Below, in pieces: positions 26,784-35,588 of a DNA stretch of 64,000 nt. The DNA lies in contig NZ_KE387193.1 in NCBI RefSeq assembly GCF_000430685.1, forward strand, positions 144,607 through 208,606. Reading direction: 5' to 3'. Source of the DNA: Tuberibacillus calidus DSM 17572. Lineage in GTDB: Bacteria > Bacillota > Bacilli > Bacillales > Sporolactobacillaceae. The stretch's first letter is position 1. Each line of letters starts with the position of its first letter. The notes under the pieces are model-generated. The model made no database searches. It was not told where the DNA came from and saw only the letters and a program-made list of their open reading frames with translations. The translations under genes and the position numbers were made by a program.

Positions 26784-28954
26784 CATGATTTATTTTTATT
26801 TTCGGTTTTAGTATCCGGATTCTTTGCGTTTAAGGTTACCGTGATCGTCATGCCGTTTTTCACAAGACTCCCAGCCGCCGGGGATTGGGTGGTGACAAAA
26901 CCATTGCCGGTTAACTTCGGTTTTGCATCAATCGCTTGGGCAAACTGAAGCACTTCCGTCATGGACCATCCCGTTAAATCTGGCATTTGGTAAGGTCCGT
27001 CACCGACCAAAACGATTTTCGTGCCGGGGTAAACTTGCATGCCATCGTAAAGCGATTGAGCTTTCACGGTTCCGCTACCAAGCGTCACGACATCGAGACC
27101 TAGGTCTGTCAATTGGGCTTTCGCGTCCAGCAAAGATTTTCCAGTGAAATCCTTCACAGTTATGGTTTTTACTTTCTTTTCATTGTTTTCCGTATCGTTT
27201 AATTTTGGTTTGACCTGCATGTACTGCAGGGCATTCGCCATAACCGGTTTAAAAACGGCGGCTACTGGTTCTGAGCCCGTCTCCAACGGTTTTAAATGCG
27301 GCCGATCAATGGCGATATAAACAATTAATTTCGGATCATTTTCAGGTGCCATACCTAAGAAAGAAAAAACATAATTGTTTTTCCCCGTCAGCAATTGCCC
27401 GTTAACGGTAATTTGGGCCGTACCTGTTTTTCCTATAATATCGTAGTTTGGAATACGGTAATTGCGCCCTGTACCATTTTTATCCCACACAACATCATGC
27501 ATCATGGCCCGGACTTGACGTGCCGTCTCTGCCGTAATCGGCTCACCGACGACCTCTGTATGATGTTCTTTGACCACTTTATTCTCATTCGGATCAACAA
27601 CTTTTTGTATGACATAAGGCTTAACCATTTTCCCGTCATTTGCGATGGCAGTGGCAGCTTGGATGATTTGAATCGGTGTCACGGCTGAGGCTTGACCGAA
27701 ACTCGACATAATCTGGTCGGTTTTCCATTTAAAGTTGATTTTGCTATCGGCCTCATTTGGCAAATCAATACCGGTTTTTTTGGTAAAACCAAAGCGCTCT
27801 AAATAGTCGTAAAAACGGTTCGGTTTCAAATATTTTTCCTCAACAATCGAAAAAGCGACGTTAGAAGAACGGGTGAATCCTTCATTAAACGTAATGGTGC
27901 CCCAATTGCTTTGCCAATCGTGGACAACGGCGGCGGTTCGGCCTTTATCATTTTTGATCGCATAGCGACCCGATTGATAAGTTTTATTCCCCGGCCAAAC
28001 ATGTTCATTGATCGCCGCAGCCAGCGTAAATGTCTTCATGACGGAACCAGGTTCAAATGGATCGGAGATGGCGTCATTTGTCCAATCTTTAATATCCCTT
28101 TTATTCGGATTAAAAGTCGGGCGGTTAGCCATCGCCAAAATGGCACCGGTTTTTGGGTCAGCCACTATGCCAATCATCCGCTCCGGGTGATAGTCTTTAT
28201 CCACTTTACTCATGGCATTTTCCAGAACGGTCTGTATGCGGCTGTCAATCGTAATATAGACATCATCACCATTATGCGGTTTTTTCAATTCCTTTGTTCC
28301 GTCGGGGAGGATATCGCCGTTTCGGTCACCATAAAATCGAATCGAGCCATCCTCTTCCGTTAGCATGTCATTTAAAGATTTTTCAAGGCCGACAATCCCT
28401 ACATCCTTATCTAACTGATCGTTATGACTCGTAAAGCCGACCACATATGACGCAAATGTCCCGTTTGGGTAATACCGCTTGGAATCTTTGAAAAAACCGA
28501 TACCAGGTAGTTTCAAAGCTTTAATTTTTTCCATTTGGTCAATCGTCAATTTCCTGCCATGGGAACCAAATTCCACCTGAAAGCGGTCTTTATTTAAAAT
28601 GGCCAGAATATCGCTTTCGGACATGTGTATAATAGGGGCGAGTTCTTCGGCGGTTTTCTCTTTGTCAACGACATGAGATTCCGCTGTCGGACTTAACACG
28701 GCGTAAAGATTATACGCTGGCGTATCTTGAGCCAGCACATCACCATCACTTGAAATAATTTCACCACGCTCGGCATCAATCAACTTGGCATTGATCCATC
28801 GCTCTTTACCGATTTTCGTCATGTCATGGCCTTGAACGGATTTAGCTTCTGCCAAATAAACAAAACGGCTAAGTAAAACAAAAAAGAGCAGCGTAAAAGC
28901 GATCGCCAAAACGGCTGCCCATCGGTTAATGGTTCGGTTTTTTCGAGGAAACAT
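26783..28954 (-). CDS. pbpB: Division transpeptidase PBP2B
   Basis: A 723-residue class B penicillin-binding protein essential for septation. One N-terminal membrane segment (WAAVLAIAFTLLFFVLLSRFV), pedestal domain, transpeptidase domain with EPGSVMKTF (active serine near residue 310), RSSNVAF and KTGTAQITV near residue 530, then two PASTA domains (about residues 595-720). It pairs with FtsW and FtsL-DivIB-DivIC. The start at 28954 is preferred because GGGG is too close to the ATG at 28960. Confidence 0.95.
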   Translation of the reverse strand: MFPRKNRTINRWAAVLAIAFTLLFFVLLSRFVYLAEAKSVQGHDMTKIGKERWINAKLIDAERGEIISSDGDVLAQDTPAYNLYAVLSPTAESHVVDKEKTAEELAPIIHMSESDILAILNKDRFQVEFGSHGRKLTIDQMEKIKALKLPGIGFFKDSKRYYPNGTFASYVVGFTSHNDQLDKDVGIVGLEKSLNDMLTEEDGSIRFYGDRNGDILPDGTKELKKPHNGDDVYITIDSRIQTVLENAMSKVDKDYHPERMIGIVADPKTGAILAMANRPTFNPNKRDIKDWTNDAISDPFEPGSVMKTFTLAAAINEHVWPGNKTYQSGRYAIKNDKGRTAAVVHDWQSNWGTITFNEGFTRSSNVAFSIVEEKYLKPNRFYDYLERFGFTKKTGIDLPNEADSKINFKWKTDQIMSSFGQASAVTPIQIIQAATAIANDGKMVKPYVIQKVVDPNENKVVKEHHTEVVGEPITAETARQVRAMMHDVVWDKNGTGRNYRIPNYDIIGKTGTAQITVNGQLLTGKNNYVFSFLGMAPENDPKLIVYIAIDRPHLKPLETGSEPVAAVFKPVMANALQYMQVKPKLNDTENNEKKVKTITVKDFTGKSLLDAKAQLTDLGLDVVTLGSGTVKAQSLYDGMQVYPGTKIVLVGDGPYQMPDLTGWSMTEVLQFAQAIDAKPKLTGNGFVTTQSPAAGSLVKNGMTITVTLNAKNPDTKTENKNKS

Positions 28955-28969
28955 GTCCATTCCCCACTT

Positions 28970-29323
28970 TTATTTAACGACTTTGACATTATCAATGTTT
29001 AAGGTATAGCCATGTTTTTCGGCATATTCAATGATCCGCTTCGGGTCCATGAGTTGTGTCTTTTGCACATGCAGTTTTTTATTATCATCAGCCACTTTTT
29101 CGATTTGTGATTGGACGTGAGATATGTCTCGATTTGTAAGGTAGATTTCCGCTTGTTTAGAAACAATCACCACGCTCAACATGAATAAAATGCCAATGCC
29201 TAATGCCCAGAGCCATTTCTCACCTTTTGTAATTTTTCGCCGCGGCGAAATGGCTGGTTGCTCCATTTGCTGTTGTTTTCGGTAAGGTTCTCTGACTTCC
29301 CATTGCCGTGCGAGTTGACTCAA
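28970..29323 (-). CDS. ftsL: Division protein FtsL
   Basis: The 117-residue bitopic protein has a basic cytoplasmic part (PRRKITKGEKW), one membrane segment (LWALGIGILFMLSVVIVS) and an external coiled coil (VQSQIEKVADDNKKLHVQKTQLMDP). It has low sequence conservation but the expected size, topology and position between rsmH and pbpB. It forms a complex with DivIC and DivIB. The ribosome-binding site is GGGGAGGAG. Confidence 0.92.
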   Translation of the reverse strand: MSQLARQWEVREPYRKQQQMEQPAISPRRKITKGEKWLWALGIGILFMLSVVIVSKQAEIYLTNRDISHVQSQIEKVADDNKKLHVQKTQLMDPKRIIEYAEKHGYTLNIDNVKVVK

Positions 29324-29338
29324 AGCGTTCTCCTCCCC

Positions 29339-30274
29339 TTATTTTTTTATTTTTTCTGCCACCCGTAACTTCGCCGAGTGGGCGCGATGATTTCTTTCGA
29401 TTTCTTCTTCCGATGGCAAAATCGGTTTTCGATGTATGATTTTCAGAATCGGTTCATACTCTTGCGGCAAGGCCGGCATTCCCGGCGGTAGTTCCGGCAG
29501 TTTGCTGTATTTTTGAAAAATCTGTTTGCACATCCGGTCTTCAAGGGAATGAAACGTGATGACGGCAAGGCGTCCGCCTTTTGCCGTGATGGTCACCGCT
29601 TGTTCCAAAGACTCCGAAAACGCTTGGAGTTCATCATTGACAGCAATCCTCAGTGCTTGAAAAACGCGTTTCGCTGGATGCCCACCTTTTCGCCGGGCGG
29701 GCGCTGGAATGGCCTCTTTAACGATGTTGACAAGCTCCTCTGTCGTTCGGATCCTCTCTTTTTGCCTTCGGGTTTCAATTTTGCGAGCAATTTGTTTGGC
29801 AAAACGTTCTTCCCCATATTGATAAAAAATGCGGACGAGGTCTTCATACGCCCATTCGTTCACAATTTCTTCAGCGGTTAAGTCACTCTCAGGGTTCATG
29901 CGCATATCGAGCGGTCCATCGAAGCGGTAGCTGAAACCTCTTTCGGCCCGGTCAAACTGCGGCGATGAAACGCCCAGATCGTAGAGCACGCCGTCGACTT
30001 CGAAGATCCCTCTTTGTTCGAGTTCCTCCTTAAGACGCCGGAAGTTGGCAGGTATTATCGTCAGTTTGTCGGCATATCGAGATAACCGTTTATGCGCTTC
30101 GCTGCGGGCATCCGGGTCTTGGTCGAAAGCCAATAACTGACCATCGGTTAAGCGTTCCAAAATCGCTTCGCTATGACCACCAGCCCCGAGCGTGCAGTCG
30201 ACGTAAACGCCGTTCGGCTTAATGTTCAAGGCATCAATCGCTTCATTTTTGAGGACACTCATATGCTCAAACAT
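29339..30274 (-). CDS. rsmH: 16S rRNA C1402 N4-methyltransferase RsmH
   Basis: The 311-residue SAM-dependent methyltransferase (old name MraW) acts on C1402 in the 16S P-site. [12 protein letters not shown] at the start, SAM loop [16 protein letters not shown] near residue 24, [25 protein letters not shown] near residue 100 and [16 protein letters not shown] near residue 240. It follows mraZ by 28 bases, the conserved head of the dcw cluster. Confidence 0.97.
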   Translation of the reverse strand: MFEHMSVLKNEAIDALNIKPNGVYVDCTLGAGGHSEAILERLTDGQLLAFDQDPDARSEAHKRLSRYADKLTIIPANFRRLKEELEQRGIFEVDGVLYDLGVSSPQFDRAERGFSYRFDGPLDMRMNPESDLTAEEIVNEWAYEDLVRIFYQYGEERFAKQIARKIETRRQKERIRTTEELVNIVKEAIPAPARRKGGHPAKRVFQALRIAVNDELQAFSESLEQAVTITAKGGRLAVITFHSLEDRMCKQIFQKYSKLPELPPGMPALPQEYEPILKIIHRKPILPSEEEIERNHRAHSAKLRVAEKIKK

Positions 30275-30302
30275 GATGTCTAAATCCTTCCGTTACTTGC
30301 TT

Positions 30303-30734
30303 TTACAGCTCAAAATCCATTAAACTTTCGGAGATTTGTTCAAATGAGCTTTCGGATGCTTCGTAATAGCTTTCCCAACGCGATTTGCTCCATATTTCGA
30401 TGCGGTTCGACACACCGATGATGACGCACTCTTTATCCAGCCCGGCATAATCGCGCAAAGATGGAGTGATGTTTACACGTCCTTGTTTATCGAGCTGGCA
30501 TTCGGAGGCACCCGAAAAAAAGAAACGAGAAAAAGCGCGGGCATCTTTTTTGGTAAATGGGAGGGCCTTAAGTTTTTGTTCCAAAGCTTTCCATTCGTCC
30601 ATAGGATAACCAAACACACATTGGTCCAAACCCCTTGTCAAAACAAACGTTGGACCTAGATCTTCCCGGAATTTGGCGGGAATGATGAGTCTTCCTTTTT
30701 CATCGATCGTGTGTTGGAATTCACCCATGAACAT
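30303..30734 (-). CDS. mraZ: Transcriptional regulator MraZ
   Basis: A 143-residue protein with two AbrB-like swapped-hairpin domains: [27 protein letters not shown] (residues 1-27) and a second [23 protein letters not shown] (about residues 75-97). MraZ forms ring oligomers and binds repeated boxes upstream of its own operon. Four GTGG repeats with 10-11-base spacing precede it here. It heads the dcw operon. Confidence 0.97.
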   Translation of the reverse strand: MFMGEFQHTIDEKGRLIIPAKFREDLGPTFVLTRGLDQCVFGYPMDEWKALEQKLKALPFTKKDARAFSRFFFSGASECQLDKQGRVNITPSLRDYAGLDKECVIIGVSNRIEIWSKSRWESYYEASESSFEQISESLMDFEL

Positions 30735-30753
30735 CTGACTTACCCTCTTCCTA

Positions 30754-30788
30754 CCACCAGTCTACCACAATGCCCCACTTTGTACCAC
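30754..30788 (-). promoter_or_regulatory. Phased GTGG repeats, probable MraZ-binding boxes
   Basis: On the minus strand GTGG occurs at 30788-30785, 30778-30775, 30768-30765 (exactly 10 bp apart) and 30757-30754 (11 bp). The first two are preceded by AAA or a related triplet. MraZ proteins recognise direct GTG-type repeats at one-turn spacing before mraZ in several bacteria. The boxes overlap the likely core promoter (weak -10 TAGACT). Confidence 0.7.
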
Positions 30789-30812
30789 TTTATTTTAGTT
30801 ATTCTCTCCCAA

Positions 30813-30845
30813 TAAAAAAAATCCTGCTTTGACAGCAAGATTTTT
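30813..30845 (-). terminator. bshC terminator
   Basis: AATCTTGCT (30842-30834)/AGCAGGATT (30828-30820) pair with one mismatch and are followed by a seven-T run on the minus strand. Confidence 0.82.
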
Positions 30846-30910
30846 CGAAAAAATTTTGTTAAATTTTGTCGCTTTCTCACGCGTCTTTTCTCTAAATTTC
30901 ACACAAAAGG

Positions 30911-32545
30911 TTACAATTCGACAACAAACGCCTCGCCATCCATTGGATATTGATCGAAAGCCATCAAACGATCAATGAGCTCTGGTCCCCACCGATTCAG
31001 CAGAAAAATAACGCTCCAAGTGCGCTCCTGAAATTGTCCATCCGGATAAAGGGTCGCTTTCACACGATCAAAGCGCCTGAGTTCTGTCGTAAATTTATTG
31101 GTGATTTCCCGTTCAATGGCTTTTTTGATAAAAGCCAGTTGACTTTGGATATAGTCTTCGTTTTTCGCACACAGCCCGGGTAATACATGCGGATTGACTT
31201 CTTTAGCCAGCTGGTAGAGGGGCTGCACGGCTTTTTCCACTTCGAATTGCACATTCTTATAAATCCTGTCAATCTCCCATTCGTGTTGGTCGTTTAGCCA
31301 GCTTTGGCGAATGTCCGACCAATCACTGGTAAAGACATCATTCAGCGCCAAACCTTTTTCACCAAGCCAGCGTAAAATTTTTTCGTCAACAAGGGTTAAT
31401 CGCAGCCTTGGCACAACAGGCGGCATGACCATGCCCATTTTTTCAAAGGCGCCCTTTAAAGCGGACCAATACGCCACTTCCCCCGGCCCGGCAATAAAGG
31501 CGACAGTCGGTAATAAGCATTCTTGCATCAACGGACGGGTGACAACATTATTGCTCAATTGTTCAGGAGCGGTTTTAGCGATTTCAAGCAATGCCTCACG
31601 TGTCAGCCGAACGCCTTTTTGCTCGTTGACAAAAGTTGTCGGATCTTTACGTTCTAATAAAATCCGCTCACCGCCACGGTGATAAAAGAGATTCGCACTT
31701 TCCGGCTTTTGATCCAAGGCGGGAGGATAGCCCAGATCTTTTAGGGCTGATAATTGTCCGACGACGGATTCGGCAAGGGAGGCATTGGCTTCAATCATGT
31801 GTGCAAAATAATCGGATTCCAGTTTCCTTAACGCATGATCACCGGAATCCAAAAGAACTAAACCGTACTCCCCGAAAAATTCCATAAGTATCGCCGCAAA
31901 AAAGTCAATCAATGTCTTTGCGTTGTCGAGTTTTGCCTTCACCTTTTTCAAAAGGATATCCGTATATTGTGTTTCACCGAAGCTCTGGAACGCTTCCTCC
32001 AGCCATTGTGTCAAACGTTCATGGTCGATCTGGAGTTGGGTAACGGAATCTCGTCCCGCACCCGGATGCCGATAGGCGTGTTTCTTAGGTGCACCGGATG
32101 CGTCGGGTATGAAAACATGATTCACTTCGTCAAAATCATGGTCTTCACCGGCGATCCAGAATACAGGGACGACCGGAACGCCCAAATCCGCTTCGAGCTT
32201 CTCACTCCATTTGATGATGGAAAGGCATTTATTAACGGTATAGCTTGGTCCAGTTAACAATCCCGCTTGTTGACCGCCGACGACAACGACAGCATTGTCA
32301 TCTCGCAACTTTTCCAGCGACGCTATGACTTTTTCCGGCGGATGGTATTTGCCGTTAAATTGGCGGAGATACGCCACCAATTTCTCTCTTTCAAAGCGCC
32401 GTTCCTTTAAATAGGTGAGGCGGTCAGCATAGGTTTTTGGATCGCGGTAATCATAGGCAAAAAAAGGCGATAGTCGCTCATAATGATGGAGATAATCTTC
32501 CATTAAACAAGAAGGTTCGTCAACGTTCAGCTTATGTACGAGCAT
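30911..32545 (-). CDS. bshC: Bacillithiol biosynthesis cysteine ligase BshC
   Basis: A 544-residue protein of the BshC/YllA family. It is thought to add cysteine to glucosaminyl-malate, the last step of bacillithiol synthesis. The Rossmann-like core has VVGGQQAGLLTGPSYTVNKCLSIIK near residue 85 and PVFWIAGEDHDFDEVNHVF near residue 130. The C-terminus forms a coiled coil. The start at 32545 has GAGGAAG seven bases upstream; the longer reading to 32608 is rejected. Neighbours panE and mraZ match B. subtilis synteny. Confidence 0.94.
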   Translation of the reverse strand: MLVHKLNVDEPSCLMEDYLHHYERLSPFFAYDYRDPKTYADRLTYLKERRFEREKLVAYLRQFNGKYHPPEKVIASLEKLRDDNAVVVVGGQQAGLLTGPSYTVNKCLSIIKWSEKLEADLGVPVVPVFWIAGEDHDFDEVNHVFIPDASGAPKKHAYRHPGAGRDSVTQLQIDHERLTQWLEEAFQSFGETQYTDILLKKVKAKLDNAKTLIDFFAAILMEFFGEYGLVLLDSGDHALRKLESDYFAHMIEANASLAESVVGQLSALKDLGYPPALDQKPESANLFYHRGGERILLERKDPTTFVNEQKGVRLTREALLEIAKTAPEQLSNNVVTRPLMQECLLPTVAFIAGPGEVAYWSALKGAFEKMGMVMPPVVPRLRLTLVDEKILRWLGEKGLALNDVFTSDWSDIRQSWLNDQHEWEIDRIYKNVQFEVEKAVQPLYQLAKEVNPHVLPGLCAKNEDYIQSQLAFIKKAIEREITNKFTTELRRFDRVKATLYPDGQFQERTWSVIFLLNRWGPELIDRLMAFDQYPMDGEAFVVEL

Positions 32546-32617
32546 ACGGTAACTTCCTCTCTCTGTCTGGTGCTTATTGAGTATAGCAAGAGTGTCTGCT
32601 TTACACAAAAAGGTTGC

Positions 32618-33508
32618 TCAACACTGAGCTGAGCGCATGTGTTCTTTTGCCTTTATGCTTTCATATAGAAAACGCACAACGGGAAGGTGCACAGAGCGCG
32701 CCTCGGCTCTTTTCAATATCGGTCCGAGAATGGCCCCAACTTCGGTCATTCGTCCGGCTTCTAAATCTTGCAGCATGCTTGAGTGGTTTTCGGATGTTTT
32801 TTGACACACCCCAACGACATGTTCCCAAGCCTTGCTCGGATTGGGAAGGGTGAGGAAAGGCATGATTTCATCAAATACCGTTCGCATCGCTCTTTTAAAA
32901 TGCACATTGCTTAATAACTCACCGTTCCTAATGCCGTAAAGAGCGGTCAGCGGATTGATGATGGCATTCACCAACAGTTTTTCATCTAGCGCCTTTCGCC
33001 AATCGGAGACGAAGGTCATTGGAAAAGCTTCGTTTGCCAACAACGGGGCAACGCGTTGTCGGTCACCTTTTATAAGGGCAATTTTTATCGTGCCAACACC
33101 TTTATGGATCACGGTCGTATCAGAAGTTTTCTCCGCCCCATGTTCCACAAGACCAATGAAAAGATGTTCATAATGCAAATCCTCTAATAAGTCCAAATGC
33201 CCGGCACCATTTTGTAAAAACAAGAGCGTTTGATCGGAAACGGCTGCTTTGGGATGAGCGGCGAGCAAAGTTGGTAAATCCGGCTGTTTCACCGCCAAAA
33301 TGATGAGATCTTCATCCCACGCCGATTCGCTTAATGCCACATGAACATCCCGGATGAAACCAGGACCGTTCGCCACAGTAAGCCCCTCTTTTAACAATTT
33401 ATCTCTTTGCTCGGGCCGCCGGACATAGATCGTTGTCGGAAATATTTGACTTAAATAGCCGTAAACCAATAAGCCGATGGCCCCGCCGCCAACAATACCG
33501 ATTCTCAT
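32618..33508 (-). CDS. panE: 2-dehydropantoate 2-reductase (PanE/ApbA family)
   Basis: A 296-residue NADPH-dependent ketopantoate reductase in pantothenate/CoA synthesis. The N-terminal Rossmann loop MRIGIVGGGAIGLLVYGYL starts the protein; LAVKQPDLPTLL, FLQNGAGHLDLL and the C-domain NAIINPLTALYGIRNGELL (catalytic lysine region upstream in DEKLLVN) fit the family. It could be a paralogue of different specificity, but position next to bshC matches B. subtilis ylbQ (panE). The start has GGGGG seven bases upstream. Confidence 0.88.
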   Translation of the reverse strand: MRIGIVGGGAIGLLVYGYLSQIFPTTIYVRRPEQRDKLLKEGLTVANGPGFIRDVHVALSESAWDEDLIILAVKQPDLPTLLAAHPKAAVSDQTLLFLQNGAGHLDLLEDLHYEHLFIGLVEHGAEKTSDTTVIHKGVGTIKIALIKGDRQRVAPLLANEAFPMTFVSDWRKALDEKLLVNAIINPLTALYGIRNGELLSNVHFKRAMRTVFDEIMPFLTLPNPSKAWEHVVGVCQKTSENHSSMLQDLEAGRMTEVGAILGPILKRAEARSVHLPVVRFLYESIKAKEHMRSAQC

Positions 33509-33627
33509 GCCCATCCCCCACACGCCATGCTTTTTTAAAAATAGTAAACGTTTTTCCGTTTTTGTGCAATTCCCACGAATTACCTATTAAAACAGTCGGA
33601 ATACAGGGATTTTGTTTAAGAAAATGT

Positions 33628-33675
33628 GACTCTACCAAACTTTTTGGATGAGAGCAGGGCGCTCGTTGTCCTTAC
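33628..33675. repeat. Dispersed GGCTCTGCC/GGCAGAGCC repeat, copy 3
   Basis: GACTCTACCAAACTTTTTGG (33628 onward) and AGAGCAGGGCGCTCGTTGTCCTTA. This copy is degenerate in the arms but ends in the same CGTTGTCCTTA as copy 1. It lies between panE and the carboxylase operon. Confidence 0.5.
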
Positions 33676-33692
33676 TATACATTCTTCCAGTA

Positions 33693-33733
33693 CGAAAAAA
33701 CGCATTGAGATTGGTGACAATCCCAATGCGTTC
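33693..33733 (-). terminator. Terminator of the acyl-CoA carboxylase operon
   Basis: A stem of about 15 bp with few mismatches (33732-33718 with 33713-33699, core AACGCATTG) is followed by TTTTCG on the minus strand, just after the carboxyltransferase stop. Confidence 0.85.
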
Positions 33734-33742
33734 CTATTCCAA

Positions 33743-35281
33743 CTATACCGGGTAAACCGGGTGTTTTCTTTCGGAAAAACGCATGTCTTTTGACTCATAC
33801 ATGGCGAAGCGGTCGATGAGGACATTTCGCAGTTCATCACCTGAAACAATGTCATCAACGATGAGTTCTGAAGCTAGTTTATAAATATCGATCGTTTCTT
33901 TATATTCTTTTTGTTTTTCTTGAACAAACCGCACTCTTTCTTTCGGGTCGGTGATTTCTTGTATTTTATTGGAATAAACTGCATTCACGGCTGCTTCCGG
34001 TCCCATGACCGCTATTTGCGCAGTTGGTAAAGCGATGCAGCAATCCGGTTCAAAAGCAGGCCCCGCCATCGCATACAAGCCCGCTCCATAGGCTTTTCTG
34101 ATGATGACCGAGATTTTCGGCACCGTCGCCTCACTGACAGCCGCAATCATTTTTGCCCCGTGACGGATGATGCCTGCCCGCTCCACTTTTGTCCCAACCA
34201 TAAAGCCTGGCACATCGGCTAGGAATAAAAGCGGGATGTTAAAAGCATCGCACAATTGAATGAATTTGGCGCCTTTGTCAGCGGAATCAACAAATAACAC
34301 CCCGCCTTTCGCTTTCGGCTGATTGGCAATGATGCCGATCACCCGGCCGTCGATGCGTGCCAAACCGGTGATGAGCTCTGAGGCAAATAACTTTTTCACC
34401 TCAAAAAAACTACCTTCATCAACGAGCGCATCGATCAACTCGTACATATCAAAAGGCGCGTTTTGATGTTCGGGGACGATTTCCGATATCTTGCGGCCTT
34501 CCTTCGGCAATTTGCCGCTCGTTTTCACGGGTTTATTCTGATAATGGCTTGGAAAATAGGACAAATACTTCCGAGCGGATTGTATCGCTTCCTCTTCCGT
34601 TTGAACGAGAACATCTCCACAACCACTGACCGTGCAATGCATTCTTGCGCCGCCCATTTCCTCAAGCGACACTTTTTCCCCGATAACTTTTTCGGCCATG
34701 CGCGGTGATCCGAGATACATAGAAGCATTGCCTTCCACCATAATAACGATGTCGCAAAATGCCGGAATATAAGCGCCACCTGCCGCCGATGGCCCGAATA
34801 ATACGCAGATTTGCGGCACCATTCCGGACATTTTCACTTGGTTGTAGAAGATTCGACCTGCACCACGGCGGTTGGGGAACATTTCTAATTGATCGGTAAT
34901 CCGAGCGCCCGCGGAATCGACAAGGTAAATCATCGGCACTTTTAGTTTCTGAGCCGTTTCTTGAATGCGGATGATTTTTTCCACGGTCCGTGCGCCCCAT
35001 GATCCGGCTTTGACGGTCGAGTCATTGGCCATCACACAAACGGTTTGACCGTTCACTTGACCGATCGCACAAACCACCCCATCAGCAGGAAGATTCCCTG
35101 CTTCGAAATTGGCAAACCGACCGTCTTCCGTTTTATACGCGCCATCATCAAATAAAAGGCGCAACCGCTCGCGAACAAACAACTTATGGTTTTCTTTTAA
35201 TTTTTGGTGGTATTTTTCAGCACCGCCCGCTTCAATTTTGCGAACCGCCTCCACCAATTGATCTTCTAACATTTTCGTCAC
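33743..35281 (-). CDS. Acyl-CoA carboxylase carboxyltransferase subunit
   Basis: A 512-residue carboxyltransferase with fused N- and C-terminal crotonase-like halves, the size of propionyl- or methylcrotonyl-CoA carboxylase beta (B. subtilis YngE). Oxyanion-hole glycines sit in GPSAAGGAYIPAFCD near residue 165 and VPGFMVGTKVERAGIIRHGAK near residue 345; IIRKAYGAGLYAMAGPAFEPD is conserved. It transfers CO2 from carboxybiotin to an acyl-CoA; the substrate (propionyl, methylcrotonyl or other) cannot be told. GTG start at 35281 with AAGGAGGG seven bases upstream. Confidence 0.92.
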   Translation of the reverse strand: MTKMLEDQLVEAVRKIEAGGAEKYHQKLKENHKLFVRERLRLLFDDGAYKTEDGRFANFEAGNLPADGVVCAIGQVNGQTVCVMANDSTVKAGSWGARTVEKIIRIQETAQKLKVPMIYLVDSAGARITDQLEMFPNRRGAGRIFYNQVKMSGMVPQICVLFGPSAAGGAYIPAFCDIVIMVEGNASMYLGSPRMAEKVIGEKVSLEEMGGARMHCTVSGCGDVLVQTEEEAIQSARKYLSYFPSHYQNKPVKTSGKLPKEGRKISEIVPEHQNAPFDMYELIDALVDEGSFFEVKKLFASELITGLARIDGRVIGIIANQPKAKGGVLFVDSADKGAKFIQLCDAFNIPLLFLADVPGFMVGTKVERAGIIRHGAKMIAAVSEATVPKISVIIRKAYGAGLYAMAGPAFEPDCCIALPTAQIAVMGPEAAVNAVYSNKIQEITDPKERVRFVQEKQKEYKETIDIYKLASELIVDDIVSGDELRNVLIDRFAMYESKDMRFSERKHPVYPV

Positions 35282-35348
35282 ACGATTCCCTCCTTAAGTT
35301 GAATGATAAACGGGCATCAGGGCCGTGCCTAGTGAGCGCTCGCTCGGT

Positions 35349-35561
35349 TTAATCTAAAACGATCAGAACGTCCCCTTCATTGACAAAATCGCCGGAGCCA
35401 GCTTTTATTTCAGAGACAACCCCATCAACGTTGCTTTCGATCGGAATTTCCATCTTCATCGATTCCAATAACGCCACGGTATCGCCCGCTTTGACGCTAT
35501 CGCCTTCTTGAACCAAAATGTTTAAAACTGTTCCTGCCATCGTTGCTTCAATGTGCTTCAT
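35349..35561 (-). CDS. Biotin carboxyl carrier (biotin/lipoyl attachment) protein
   Basis: A 70-residue stand-alone biotinyl domain. The biotinylated lysine is in LLESMKMEIPIES (about residues 28-40), the canonical MKM context; the flanking beta strands VNILVQEGDSVKAGDTVA and VNEGDVLIVLD complete the fold. It resembles YngHB of B. subtilis, a single-domain carrier for a biotin-dependent carboxylase. It lies between the biotin carboxylase and carboxyltransferase genes, so the three form one enzyme. Confidence 0.93.
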   Translation of the reverse strand: MKHIEATMAGTVLNILVQEGDSVKAGDTVALLESMKMEIPIESNVDGVVSEIKAGSGDFVNEGDVLIVLD

Positions 35562-35588
35562 ATTAAATCCCTTCCTATTCTTTTTCTT

